DNA from: Verrucomicrobiota bacterium
GTDB lineage: Bacteria > Verrucomicrobiota > Kiritimatiellia > SS1-B-03-39 > UBA6053
Length of the DNA: 49,285 nucleotides
Direction of reading: 5' to 3'
Assembly (NCBI GenBank): GCA_020831625.1
Contig: JAFIGD010000037.1
Coordinates: 1 to 49,285, forward strand
A program made the translations under genes and the position numbers. Shown one piece after another: positions 7,553 to 15,594 of this stretch. Each line of letters starts with the position of its first letter. The stretch's first letter is position 1. The notes beneath the pieces were generated by a model. It saw only the letters and a list, made by a program, of their open reading frames with translations. It had not been told where the DNA came from and searched no databases.

Positions 7553-9403
7553 TTAAACCGCGATATCCGCGATCAGCGCGTCCAGGCTGTTGAGGGCGTC
7601 CAGGCGGGTTTTGGCGGCGGCGCAGGTTTCGGTCTCGGCGATGCCGGTGGTTTCGGCGAGAAAGAGGATGTACCGGGCGACGTTGCGGGCGTATAGGAAG
7701 CGCGCTTTGGGGGTGATGCTGTAGAAGCGTGCGCGCTGGCGGTAGCCGGCGGGGCTGTGGTCGCCGAGGGCGGCTTTCTCGGCTTTGCCGTCGGCTGCGA
7801 GCACACAGAGGAAGTTGTATTCGAACCAGAACATGTGTTCGGGGGAGGGGGTGAGCCCGTTGAGGGCGGCGAGGACGGTGTCTTTGCTTGCGAAAACATC
7901 GGTGGAACGGCCTTCGAGGTTGAGGGCGTCTTCGATGAAGGCGCGGGCCATTTTCTGTTCGGTTGGGTCGTCGCTGAAGGCGCCGAGGGCGGCGAGGTCG
8001 ACGGTGAAGGCGTACCAGTCTTTCCAGAGGGTCTGGTCGGCGGGATCGTCGGATTCGTGCAGGGCTTTGCCCATTTCGTAGGTGTAGCGTCCGCTGGTTT
8101 TGATTTCGAGGTTGCCGCCGGTGACCTCGCCCATGACGCGGTAGTTTTCGCCGGATTTTCCGGAGCCGGAGTGAAAGCCGATGGAGCAGCCGAAGGCTTT
8201 GCAGACGTCCCACTGTTTGGCGATGAGGTCGCGGAGGCCGCCGTTGTCGGGGTAGGGGATGTTTTTCTGGAAGCCGAAGGCGGGGGCGACGAAGTGGATG
8301 GTCATGCCGAGGGCTTCGCAGAGGGCGAGCATGACGGCGGTGGTGGCCTGGGTGGTGAGACCGGGGAGTTCGTCGATGGAGAGTTCGCGGAGGTAGTCGC
8401 GGCCGACATCGGTGGTGAAGGCGGCGGCGCGGGCGGCGGCGTATTTCTCGTCGCGGCGTTTCATTTTCTGCACGGCGGGCCAGACGGTGGCGAGGAGTTC
8501 AGCGAACTGGGTTTCGGTGATTTCGAAGCCGAGGGCGTTGACGCGCTCGCGGACGGCGGCGAGGAGATCAGCGGGAACGTGTTCGGCGATCCAGGCGGCG
8601 GGGTCGGCGGGCAGTTCGGTTTGCGCGAGTTCGGGGGAGAGGTCGAAGGTGATGTAGGAGGCGAGAAGGCAGCCGGTGACGAGGGCGTCCTCGCGGTCGT
8701 CGAATTTTCCGCCGATGGGCTGGTGGTCGGCGTTGAAGCTCCAGGGAATGCGGCGGGTGTGGAAGCCGGTTTTGAGTTTGGAGAGGACACAGCCGTGGGA
8801 CATGCCTTCGACGGACTGGCCCTGGTGGCCTTCGGGCACGTTGCAGCCGATGAAAGGGAAGGGGACGGTGTCGAGGCGGTCTTCGAGCATGGCGTTGACA
8901 TCGTAGACCAGTTCGCGGGGGATGGAGTTCTGGTTGGCGGTGAGGCCGAGGTTGAGGGCGGACATGGCCCATTCGACGGCGGGCCAGTGGTGGGTGGTGA
9001 AGCGGGCGCCGATGCCGAGGGTGCTTTTGCCGAGGGAGCCGCGGGCGACGGGAAAGAGGGTGTTTTCGGGGTCGTTGATTTGCACGAGGTTTTTGAGGTG
9101 AAGCAGATTGGCCCAGGTGGCGGGCCAGGCCCAGCGGCCGTCTTTGAGCTTCACGCCCTCTTCGAGCTGGGGAATGGTTTCAGGGGTTTCGGGGTCCAGC
9201 AGCCAGGCGCAGTCGCCGTTGGCGTGTTCGACCAGGGTCCAGGAGCCGTGGGCGGTTCCGAAGCGGCTTTTGGCGTGGTGGCGGACCTGATCGGGCAGGG
9301 CCATGCGGAGGCCGGGCCAGTCGAGGCAGAAATCGGGACTGATACAGGGGTTGGTGGCGATGAGGAGATTGTTTTCGCGGAGAAATTTGTTGATGGGGCT
9401 CAT
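7553..9403 (-). CDS. Probable tagaturonate/fructuronate epimerase (UxaE-like)
   Basis: This 616-residue cytoplasmic protein has the look of the UxaE family, TIM-barrel enzymes that interconvert D-tagaturonate and D-fructuronate in hexuronate (pectin) catabolism. Supporting segments are FNADHQPIGG (about 223-232) and GFHSGSGKS (409-417), followed by KTSGRYTYEMGKAL, which resemble family metal- and phosphate-site motifs from memory. It is longer than the roughly 480-500 residues I recall for thermophile members. A ribosome-binding site (AAGGAA) precedes the start. The adjacent damaged LacI-type regulator and the GH28-type gene at 17039 fit a pectin/uronate theme. The exact reaction is not certain. 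Confidence 0.6.
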   Translation of the reverse strand: MSPINKFLRENNLLIATNPCISPDFCLDWPGLRMALPDQVRHHAKSRFGTAHGSWTLVEHANGDCAWLLDPETPETIPQLEEGVKLKDGRWAWPATWANLLHLKNLVQINDPENTLFPVARGSLGKSTLGIGARFTTHHWPAVEWAMSALNLGLTANQNSIPRELVYDVNAMLEDRLDTVPFPFIGCNVPEGHQGQSVEGMSHGCVLSKLKTGFHTRRIPWSFNADHQPIGGKFDDREDALVTGCLLASYITFDLSPELAQTELPADPAAWIAEHVPADLLAAVRERVNALGFEITETQFAELLATVWPAVQKMKRRDEKYAAARAAAFTTDVGRDYLRELSIDELPGLTTQATTAVMLALCEALGMTIHFVAPAFGFQKNIPYPDNGGLRDLIAKQWDVCKAFGCSIGFHSGSGKSGENYRVMGEVTGGNLEIKTSGRYTYEMGKALHESDDPADQTLWKDWYAFTVDLAALGAFSDDPTEQKMARAFIEDALNLEGRSTDVFASKDTVLAALNGLTPSPEHMFWFEYNFLCVLAADGKAEKAALGDHSPAGYRQRARFYSITPKARFLYARNVARYILFLAETTGIAETETCAAAKTRLDALNSLDALIADIAV

Positions 9404-9430
9404 GATGCGGGTTCCTTGTTTTTTGTGAAT

Positions 9431-10336
9431 TTAAAGTGTGTTTTTTTGAATGGCGCGTGGTGTGCGGATGTGGTTCCAGGCGAGGGCGGCGCACATCAGG
9501 CCGCTGCCGAGGAGAAACCGGGGCCAGCTAGAAATGTGGTCCCACTGTCTGAAGAGCAGCAGAACCACAATCATGGCCAGCGGGATTTTAAGATTGTTGA
9601 AAATGGAGAGGGTCGCGGCGTTGGTGACAAGGGCTCCGTGATTGAACAGGAAGAAGGCGAGTCCGGAGGGCACGAGGCCCAGCCAGAGGAGGATGCCCCA
9701 GCCGGTGAGGCTCATTTCCCGCATGGCGGAGAGCGACTGCGCGGGCTCACCCCAGAGGAGGAAGGCCGCGCCGGTGAGCAGCACCCCGCCGAAGTACAGC
9801 CAGCCGAAAACAAACATGTCGCCGAACTTCCGGAGTTTGGGCAGGAGGTCGCGGTAGGCGACCTGGCCGAAGGCGAAGCAGAGGTTGGCGAGCTGCATGA
9901 TGCCGAAGCCGATCCAGAAGCCTTCGCTTTCGGGGGGGCGGGCGTATTGGATGATCATGGCGCCGCCCACGGCGAGGAGGACGCAGATCCAGGGCTGTAC
10001 GGAGGCGTGTTTTTTGCGGAAGAGTCCGTCGAGCAGGGTCACATAAATGGGGGTGAACACGGTGACCATGGCGACTTCGTATCCGCGCAGGTATCGGTAG
10101 GCCAGGTTGAGGAACACATACATGCCGCCGAACTGCACCGCACCGATGAGGATGAGAATGACCCGTTTTCGGCGTGGAATCTCATGGATGCGCAGCAGCG
10201 GCAGGAAGAGTATGAGCGCGTAGGTCATCCGGAAAAACGCCAGGGTGTAGGCGTTCATGCCCGGTTCGCGCATGAGAATGGGGATCAGTCCGAAGGAGGG
10301 GCCCCACAGGAGGGAGGCGATCAGCAGCCAGATCAT
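9431..10336 (-). CDS. EamA/DMT-family transporter
   Basis: This 301-residue protein has about ten hydrophobic helices arranged as two EamA repeats: the first from MIWLLIASLLWGPSFGLIP, the second from GFWIGFGIMQLANLCFAFGQ. The conserved proline/glycine positions of drug/metabolite exporters are present (LVPSGLAFFLFNHGAL in the second repeat). It sits in the inner membrane and its substrate is unknown. Its start overlaps the gpsA stop by 4 nt (ATGA), so it is translated in coupling with gpsA. Confidence 0.88.
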   Translation of the reverse strand: MIWLLIASLLWGPSFGLIPILMREPGMNAYTLAFFRMTYALILFLPLLRIHEIPRRKRVILILIGAVQFGGMYVFLNLAYRYLRGYEVAMVTVFTPIYVTLLDGLFRKKHASVQPWICVLLAVGGAMIIQYARPPESEGFWIGFGIMQLANLCFAFGQVAYRDLLPKLRKFGDMFVFGWLYFGGVLLTGAAFLLWGEPAQSLSAMREMSLTGWGILLWLGLVPSGLAFFLFNHGALVTNAATLSIFNNLKIPLAMIVVLLLFRQWDHISSWPRFLLGSGLMCAALAWNHIRTPRAIQKNTL

Positions 10337-11331
10337 AAGCCGTCGGTTTCAGGTTTGGGATCGCGGGAGAGAAGGTCCTCCATGGATTCGCGGGGGGATT
10401 TGCCTTCGTAGAGGATGGCGTACACTTCTTCGGTGATGGGGGCGCTCACGCCGAGGTGGCGGGCGAGCGCGCGGGCGGTGCGGGCGTTGAAAACGCCTTC
10501 GGCGATCATGCTCATGGAGGCTTCGATCTGCTCCATGGTTTCACCTTTGCCGATGCGTTCGCCGAATCCGCGGTTGCGGCTGAGCTTGCTGCCGCAGGTG
10601 ACGATGAGGTCGCCGACCCCGCTGAGACCGGCGAAGGTTTCCGGCTGTCCGCCGGCGGCGGTGCCGAGCCGCATGAGTTCGGCGAGGCCGCGGGTGATGA
10701 GGGCGGCTTTGGTGTTGTCGCCGAATCCGAGGCCGTCGCTGATGCCGGCGGCGATGGCGATGACGTTTTTGAGGGCTCCGCCGAGTTCAACCCCGACGAT
10801 GTCGGTGGAAGTGTAGACCCGGAAGTGCGGCTGGGCAAAGAGGCCCTGGAAATATTCGGCGAGGTCCGGGTGTTCGGAGGCGATGGTGACGGCGGTGGGC
10901 GCGGAGTGGGCGACTTCCTCGGCGTGGCTGGGGCCCGAGAGGGCGGCGACGTGATCGAGTTTCAGCAGCGTTTGGCACCAGGTGCTGAGCCGCTGATCCT
11001 CCAGCAGGCCTTTCGAGACGGTGATCACCGGGGCGCCGGAGGGGATGAGCCCGGCGAAGCGCTCCAGGGTGGAGCGGTAAAATTTGGAGGGCACGGCCAC
11101 GAGGAAGGCGTCGCGGTCCCTGACCGCCTCGTTAAGATCCGCGGTCCACTCGATGGATTCGGGAAGGGAGATCCCCGGCAGAAACCGGATGTTCTCCCGG
11201 GTTTCCCGCACGGAGGCGAGGTAATCGCCGTCAATCCCCCAGATGCGTACCGAATGACCGTTGCGGTGCAGCACGAGGCCGAGGGCGGTGCCCCAGCCTC
11301 CGTCTCCTATAATGGTAATGCGTTTGCTCAT
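10333..11331 (-). CDS. gpsA: Glycerol-3-phosphate dehydrogenase [NAD(P)+]
   Basis: GpsA reduces dihydroxyacetone phosphate to sn-glycerol 3-phosphate for phospholipid synthesis. The 332-residue protein begins MSKRITIIGDGGWGTALG with the Rossmann nucleotide motif. It has the family segments GPSHAEEV, the catalytic lysine region GGALKNVIAIAAG, and GLSGVGDLIVTC. The start at 11331 has AGGA about 4 nt upstream and places the Rossmann strand at residue 4; a start four codons earlier (11343) is possible. The plygsC-style acyltransferase partner is not in the window; gpsA is instead followed by the EamA transporter with an ATGA overlap. Confidence 0.95.
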   Translation of the reverse strand: MSKRITIIGDGGWGTALGLVLHRNGHSVRIWGIDGDYLASVRETRENIRFLPGISLPESIEWTADLNEAVRDRDAFLVAVPSKFYRSTLERFAGLIPSGAPVITVSKGLLEDQRLSTWCQTLLKLDHVAALSGPSHAEEVAHSAPTAVTIASEHPDLAEYFQGLFAQPHFRVYTSTDIVGVELGGALKNVIAIAAGISDGLGFGDNTKAALITRGLAELMRLGTAAGGQPETFAGLSGVGDLIVTCGSKLSRNRGFGERIGKGETMEQIEASMSMIAEGVFNARTARALARHLGVSAPITEEVYAILYEGKSPRESMEDLLSRDPKPETDGL

Positions 11332-11403
11332 ATCCTGATTCATTGTCAAAAATCCGGCGAAAGGCAACCTTGAAAGGACTTTACCATGGTTCAGCGAAAG
11401 AAC

Positions 11404-11432
11404 TTGACTTTTTAGGTTAAACCGATCATACA
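11404..11432 (+). promoter_or_regulatory. Candidate sigma-70 promoter for rpoZ
   Basis: TTGACT (11404-11409), a 17-bp spacer, and CATACA (11427-11432) give a good -35/-10 pair. The predicted transcription start is near 11440, about 40 nt before the rpoZ ATG. Confidence 0.5.
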
Positions 11433-11478
11433 ACGCGCCCTTTCATTTTTTGTGCGCACCTCTGGAGATTTTTTTCTA

Positions 11479-11730
11479 ATGAATTTTGAATATCTTGACG
11501 CGGCCCTGGCCCGAATTCCAAACAAACCCCTGTTGATCAATCTGATTTCACGCCGGGTGAAGCAGCTCAACATGGGGCAACGCCCGATGGTGAAACCGGA
11601 TCATCCTTTCCAGGAGAATCTGGACATTGCGCTGAAAGAAGTGAAAGAGGGGTTGCTGGACGCGGAAATTGTCGAGGATGAGCCCGAAGTGACCGCTGAG
11701 GAAGCGGCTGAAAAACTGCTTTCGCTCTAA
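11479..11730 (+). CDS. rpoZ: RNA polymerase omega subunit
   Basis: This 83-residue protein has the omega core: an N-terminal MNFEYLDAALARIPNKPLLI, the conserved RRVKQLNMGQRP segment that contacts beta', then an acidic tail (EVTAEEAAEKLLSL). Omega helps assemble RNA polymerase and, in many bacteria, forms part of a ppGpp site. The start was set at the ATG with GGAG about 11 nt upstream rather than the ATG nine codons earlier. The gene is monocistronic by its own promoter and terminator. Confidence 0.88.
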   Translation: MNFEYLDAALARIPNKPLLINLISRRVKQLNMGQRPMVKPDHPFQENLDIALKEVKEGLLDAEIVEDEPEVTAEEAAEKLLSL

Positions 11731-11753
11731 AGCGTCCGCCGGTTGCGGATTTC

Positions 11754-11788
11754 AACACCGGAATCCGCGGATTCCGGTGTTTTTTTTA
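11754..11788 (+). terminator. Intrinsic terminator of rpoZ
   Basis: A perfect 13-bp stem (AACACCGGAATCC / GGATTCCGGTGTT, 11754-11781) with a minimal GC turn is followed by a run of seven or eight T residues. Confidence 0.93.
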
Positions 11789-11816
11789 TTTTCGCAATCC
11801 ACTATTCAGGCTGATC

Positions 11817-12287
11817 ATGTCCAAACCCTCTGAAGATCCTGTGCTGGCGACAAACCGCAAAGCGCGTCATAATTACCATATTCTGGATACGGTTGAGGCG
11901 GGGATTGTGCTGGGCGGAACCGAGGTGAAGTCGATCCGCAACCGGGAGATGAGTCTGGAGGAGGCGTTTGCGGTGGAGCATAAAGGCGAGCTGTTTCTGC
12001 ACAATATGCACATCCGTGCGTACAGTCACGGCAACCGTTTCAATCACGAGGCGGTGCGGATCCGCAAGCTGCTGCTGCACAAACGGGAAATCCGCAAACT
12101 TTCGTCGCAGATTTCGAAGGACGGGCTGACGCTGGTGCCGCTGGATATTCATTTGCGCCGCGGGAAGATCAAAATTCAACTGGGACTGGCCAAAGGGAAG
12201 AACCAGGGGGACAAGCGCGACACCCTGAAAAAGCGGGAGGCGGACCGCGACCAGCGCCGGGCATTGTCGGAGGCGCAGCGGCGATAA
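11817..12287 (+). CDS. smpB: SsrA-binding protein SmpB
   Basis: SmpB binds tmRNA and delivers it to stalled ribosomes for trans-translation. The 156-residue protein has the beta-barrel signatures NRKARHNYHILDTVEAGIVL and GTEVKSIRNREMSLEEAFA, the HPH-like HNMHIRAY segment, and a basic C-terminal helix (KRDTLKKREADRDQRRAL) that occupies the decoding centre. The length is typical. The tmRNA gene is not visible nearby. An 8-bp inverted repeat (TGCGCAAG/CTTGCGCA, 12310-12341) follows the gene but lacks a T run. Confidence 0.96.
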   Translation: MSKPSEDPVLATNRKARHNYHILDTVEAGIVLGGTEVKSIRNREMSLEEAFAVEHKGELFLHNMHIRAYSHGNRFNHEAVRIRKLLLHKREIRKLSSQISKDGLTLVPLDIHLRRGKIKIQLGLAKGKNQGDKRDTLKKREADRDQRRALSEAQRR

Positions 12288-12410
12288 TGTCCGCCGGATT
12301 TCTCCCGGATGCGCAAGTCTCTTGGATTGAAAGCTTGCGCAGGGCCCGTTCTTTGGTTTAAAACACCGCACATTCTTTAACATCAACCCCCGAAAACCCC
12401 CGAAATCACA

Positions 12411-13058
12411 ATGGCAACACCTGAAAAAATTTCCTCCGCATCCTCCGCTGATCACGAAGAAGGGCTTGAAAAGCTCAAACAGTGGGGCCAGTGGGCGCTG
12501 ATGGGTATCGCGGTTGTGTTTCTGGGCATTTCGCTGTTTCAGTGGAACCGCAGCCGGGGAGAGGGGCTGAAACAGGAAATTTTTATGGCCTATTCGACCG
12601 CGTTCACGCCAGAAGCGCTGGCTCAGGTGGTGGAGGCGTATCCCGATGCGCCGGAGGCGGCGCTGGCCCGGATTCAGATGGGCGGGATGTATTTCCGGGA
12701 GGGGGAGTATGAAGAGGCCCTGGCGGTGTACGACGCGTTTTTGCAGGCGCACCCCCGGCATTTGCTGGCTTCGGAAGTCCGTTTTTCCCGGTGGATGACG
12801 CTGGAGGCCCTGGGGCGGTTGGACGAGGCGATGGAGGGATTCGCAAGCGTGTCCGAAGAAAATCTGATGTATCCCCAGGCGCTGTTTGGTCAGGCCCGGA
12901 TTCATGAAAAACAGGGGCGGGCCGATCTGGCACTGCCGCTGTACCGTCTGATCGAGGAAAGCTTCGAGGACAGTGCCTGGGCGTTTCAGGCGGAGATGTT
13001 CCGTCAAGTGGCGGAACTGGCGGCGCGGGATGTCCGCGTCCCGGAAGTCGACGAATAA
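12411..13058 (+). CDS. Membrane-anchored TPR protein (YfgM/SecYEG-ancillary-like)
   Basis: The protein has 215 residues. It has a short cytoplasmic N-terminus, one membrane helix at about 28-46 (ALMGIAVVFLGISLFQW), then tetratricopeptide-type helices to the end (repeating A-x-x-G-x-x-Y motifs such as MGGMYFREGEYEEALAVYDA). This architecture matches YfgM/TPR_21 proteins that associate with the Sec translocon and periplasmic chaperones; similarity beyond architecture cannot be judged here. It is convergent with ptsP, and a paired palindrome lies between the two stops. Confidence 0.75.
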   Translation: MATPEKISSASSADHEEGLEKLKQWGQWALMGIAVVFLGISLFQWNRSRGEGLKQEIFMAYSTAFTPEALAQVVEAYPDAPEAALARIQMGGMYFREGEYEEALAVYDAFLQAHPRHLLASEVRFSRWMTLEALGRLDEAMEGFASVSEENLMYPQALFGQARIHEKQGRADLALPLYRLIEESFEDSAWAFQAEMFRQVAELAARDVRVPEVDE

Positions 13059-13081
13059 GGTTTGCGCTCACCGAAAAGCTG

Positions 13082-13131
13082 TTTTCCGAGGATCGGAAGC
13101 GGCGGGGGCGGATTTTCCGAGCATCGGAAAA
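13082..13131. repeat. Paired palindromic repeat (copy 2 of 3)
   Basis: TTTTCCGAGGATCGGAA (13082-13098) and TTTTCCGAGCATCGGAAAA (13113-13131) are separated by a 14-nt G-rich spacer. The inverted symmetry extends outward (GCTG before, CAGC after), giving a larger imperfect hairpin. It lies between the convergent stops of the TPR gene and ptsP. Confidence 0.88.
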
Positions 13132-13138
13132 CAGCAGA

Positions 13139-15406
13139 TCAGGGCTTGGGTTCGGCGAGGAAGCGGTTGACCTCGCGGAGGGTGCCGAAGCGGAGGAGTT
13201 TGCGGGCGTGCTTGCGGGCCTCTTCGGTGTGCAGCCCGCGGATAAAGGTTTGGATGCGCGGGATGTGCTGGGGGTCGACGCTGATTTTCCGCAGGCCGAT
13301 GCCGATGAGGAATTTCAGCATTTCGGTGTTGAGGGCCATATCGCCGCAGACGGAGACGTCGACATCGTTGTTGATGGCGGAGTTAATGATGCGGTAGACG
13401 GCGCGGAGCACGGCGGGGTGATGGCAGACGTAGAGGCTGCTGACGGATTCGTTGGTGCGGTCGACGGCCAGAAGGTACTGGATGAGGTCGTTGGTGCCGA
13501 TGCAGAGGAAATCGGATTCCTGGGCGAGTTCGTCGATAATTTCCACGGCGGCGGGGAGTTCGATCATCGGGCCCATGGCCGGGGAGGGGTTGAAGGGCAC
13601 GCCCTCGTCGATCAGTTCCTGTTTGCAAAGTTCGAGAACGTCTTTGGCGGCGAGGAAGTCGTCAACGGAGGAGATGAAGGGAATCATGATCCGCAGGTTT
13701 TTCTCGTGGCCGGCGCGGAGCATGGCCCGGAGCTGCTGTTTGAAAATCGGAAGATTTTTCAGGGAAAAGCGGATGGCGCGGAGGCCGAGAAAGGGGTTGG
13801 CCTCTTCGAGGTGCTGGTGATAGGGGAGTTTTTTGTCGCCGCCGACATCGAGGGTGCGGAGGGTGATTTCCTTGCCGGGGAGGCCGGCGAAGATTTTTTC
13901 GTAAATGAGCCGCTGGGCCTCTTCGCTGGGGAATTCATCGCGGACGATGAAGGGGAATTCGCTGCGGTAGAGGCCCACGCCCTCGGCGAGGTTCTGGCGG
14001 GCGAATTCCATGTCGCTGAGCAGGTTGACGTTGCAGTGGATGGTGATTTTGGTGCCGTCGCGGGTGAAGGTTTCCGGAAAGACCTCGGGGGGGGCGTCCT
14101 CTTCTTTGTGGATGAGGGGCTCGTACTGCCGGAGGATTTTTTCGGAGGGGTCGAGGAAGACGGTGCCCTGGTTGGCGTCGATGAGGATCACGGTGCCCTC
14201 GTCGATTTCGAGCACCTCCGGTTTTTCGACAAACACCATGGGCACGCGGAGGGAGCGGGCGAGGATGCTGATGTGGGAGGTGACGCTTCCCTGAACGATG
14301 ATGAGGCCTTCGACGCTCTGGGCGGCGAATTTGAGGACATCGGAGGGGAGGAGTTCCCGGGCGATGATGATCTGACCCTGGTAGTCGCCGTGGTCCTCGC
14401 CGTGTTGCTGAAGATTGCGGAGGAGGCGGTGGCCGAGGTCTTTGACGTCGAGCACTTTTTCGCGCAGGCGGGGGTTGCTGCTTTTGGCGAAAAGGGTGAT
14501 GTAATCGTTGACGACGCTGCTGACGGCGCGGTCGGCGGGGGTGCCCTGCTGGATGAGTTTGCGCATGGCGCCGCTGAAGCCCATGTCTTTTAGAATGAGA
14601 AGGTGGGCGTTGAAAATGAGGGAGGCGACGTCGCCGAGGCGCTCCTCCATGTGGCGCTGCAGTTCGGTGAGCTGTTCCTCGGACTCCTGCAGGGCGGTGT
14701 TGAAGTCTTCGAGGGTGTAGGGCGAGGTTTCGTCGTCGGCGGCGACGGTGAGAACGTCGTAGCCGTGTCCGTCGAGAATGACGGCGGTTCCCTGGACCAC
14801 GCCGCTGGAGGCGGTGGTTCCTTTGAGGAAGGAGACCATGGCGGGGCTTCGGGCGGGCGCTTCGGCGGGGGTGGTCTGCTTGCGGGCCTCGTGCAGACTC
14901 ATGAGAAGTTTGGCGTTTTCGATGACGACGGCGAGCTGGGAGGCAATGGCGCGGAGAGCTTTGATGTCGTTGATGTGAAAATAGTCGGGCTGTGGATCCT
15001 GGGTGACGAGCACGCCGACGCGCATGACGCCGCGCAGGAGGATGGGGACCGCGAGGAAGGCTTCGTAGTTTTCTTCGAAAATGCCTTCAATGCGCTTGAA
15101 GTTGGGGTTGGCGGAGCCGTGGCCTTCGCAGATGGGCTGGAGGTCTTTCATGGCGGCACCGACGATGCCTTCGCCGAGCTTGAGCTTGACGTTGCCGACG
15201 GATTCGGGCTTGAGGCCCTGGGTCGCGGCCAGGGTCAGCTCCTCGCTCTGCTCATCATAGAGGTAAATACTGCACACGGCGGCGCGCATGTGATAGGCGA
15301 CAATGCTGACGGCGGACTGTAGGAAATCCGCCAGGCTGTGGCTCCGCTCGAAGAGTCCGGCAAGTTCGCTGATATCACAAATTAAATCGACATTGTCTTT
15401 GGCCAT
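13139..15406 (-). CDS. ptsP: GAF domain-PTS enzyme I fusion (PtsP)
   Basis: PtsP autophosphorylates with PEP and feeds the regulatory (nitrogen-type) PTS. The 755-residue protein has an N-terminal GAF sensor (about 15-165) and then a complete enzyme I: the phospho-histidine segment GSVTSHISILARSLRVPMVF, the PEP-utiliser barrel with DRTNESVSSLYV, and the active-site Cys in SVCGDMALNTE. The final LRKISVDPQHIPRI matches enzyme I C-termini. In Proteobacteria PtsP phosphorylates NPr, which passes phosphate to IIA-Ntr; here two IIA-like proteins lie at 712-1939 but no HPr/NPr gene is in the window. Upstream and downstream neighbours do not form an obvious operon. Confidence 0.92.
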   Translation of the reverse strand: MAKDNVDLICDISELAGLFERSHSLADFLQSAVSIVAYHMRAAVCSIYLYDEQSEELTLAATQGLKPESVGNVKLKLGEGIVGAAMKDLQPICEGHGSANPNFKRIEGIFEENYEAFLAVPILLRGVMRVGVLVTQDPQPDYFHINDIKALRAIASQLAVVIENAKLLMSLHEARKQTTPAEAPARSPAMVSFLKGTTASSGVVQGTAVILDGHGYDVLTVAADDETSPYTLEDFNTALQESEEQLTELQRHMEERLGDVASLIFNAHLLILKDMGFSGAMRKLIQQGTPADRAVSSVVNDYITLFAKSSNPRLREKVLDVKDLGHRLLRNLQQHGEDHGDYQGQIIIARELLPSDVLKFAAQSVEGLIIVQGSVTSHISILARSLRVPMVFVEKPEVLEIDEGTVILIDANQGTVFLDPSEKILRQYEPLIHKEEDAPPEVFPETFTRDGTKITIHCNVNLLSDMEFARQNLAEGVGLYRSEFPFIVRDEFPSEEAQRLIYEKIFAGLPGKEITLRTLDVGGDKKLPYHQHLEEANPFLGLRAIRFSLKNLPIFKQQLRAMLRAGHEKNLRIMIPFISSVDDFLAAKDVLELCKQELIDEGVPFNPSPAMGPMIELPAAVEIIDELAQESDFLCIGTNDLIQYLLAVDRTNESVSSLYVCHHPAVLRAVYRIINSAINNDVDVSVCGDMALNTEMLKFLIGIGLRKISVDPQHIPRIQTFIRGLHTEEARKHARKLLRFGTLREVNRFLAEPKP

Positions 15407-15468
15407 GCCGGGTTTGTAGCATGAAAAGCGCGCGTTGACCAGCCAGAAGGGCTTTGGAATACAGGATA

Positions 15469-15594
15469 TCAGGGCGAGAGGGTGTAGAGTTTCCAGGCGT
15501 AGAGGGCGGCGAGGGCGAGCAGGGCCAGCGCCATGAGGACGGCGAAGATGCGGATGCGGTGATGGAGAAGCACGGGGCGTTTTTTGGGGCTCAT
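15469..15594 (-). CDS. Small single-pass membrane protein (41 residues)
   Basis: This short frame encodes a basic N-terminus (MSPKKRPVLLHHRIRIF) followed by one membrane helix (VLMALALLALAALYAWKL) and ends TLSP. Its ATG overlaps the stop of the upstream flavoprotein gene as ATGA, the same coupling used throughout the window, and this is the main evidence that it is real. The topology is probably N-in. A role as an accessory or stabilising subunit of the ferric-reductase-like enzyme is inferred only from the overlap. Confidence 0.65.
   Translation of the reverse strand: MSPKKRPVLLHHRIRIFAVLMALALLALAALYAWKLYTLSP

Noticed and set aside
7757-10411. 884-residue open frame on the plus strand
   Set aside because: It lies antisense to the epimerase-like and EamA genes, is dominated by Gly/Glu/Val/Ala repeats and has no domain; it is a codon-bias shadow.
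12288-12410. tmRNA (ssrA) downstream of smpB
   Set aside because: The gap is far too short and lacks a tRNA-Ala-like end or tag reading frame; only an 8-bp inverted repeat is present.
13082-13131. Palindrome doublet as an ordinary intrinsic terminator
   Set aside because: Its position between convergent stops fits, but there is no clean T-run after a GC-rich stem, and the same doublet occurs at 4315, next to a separate, better terminator.
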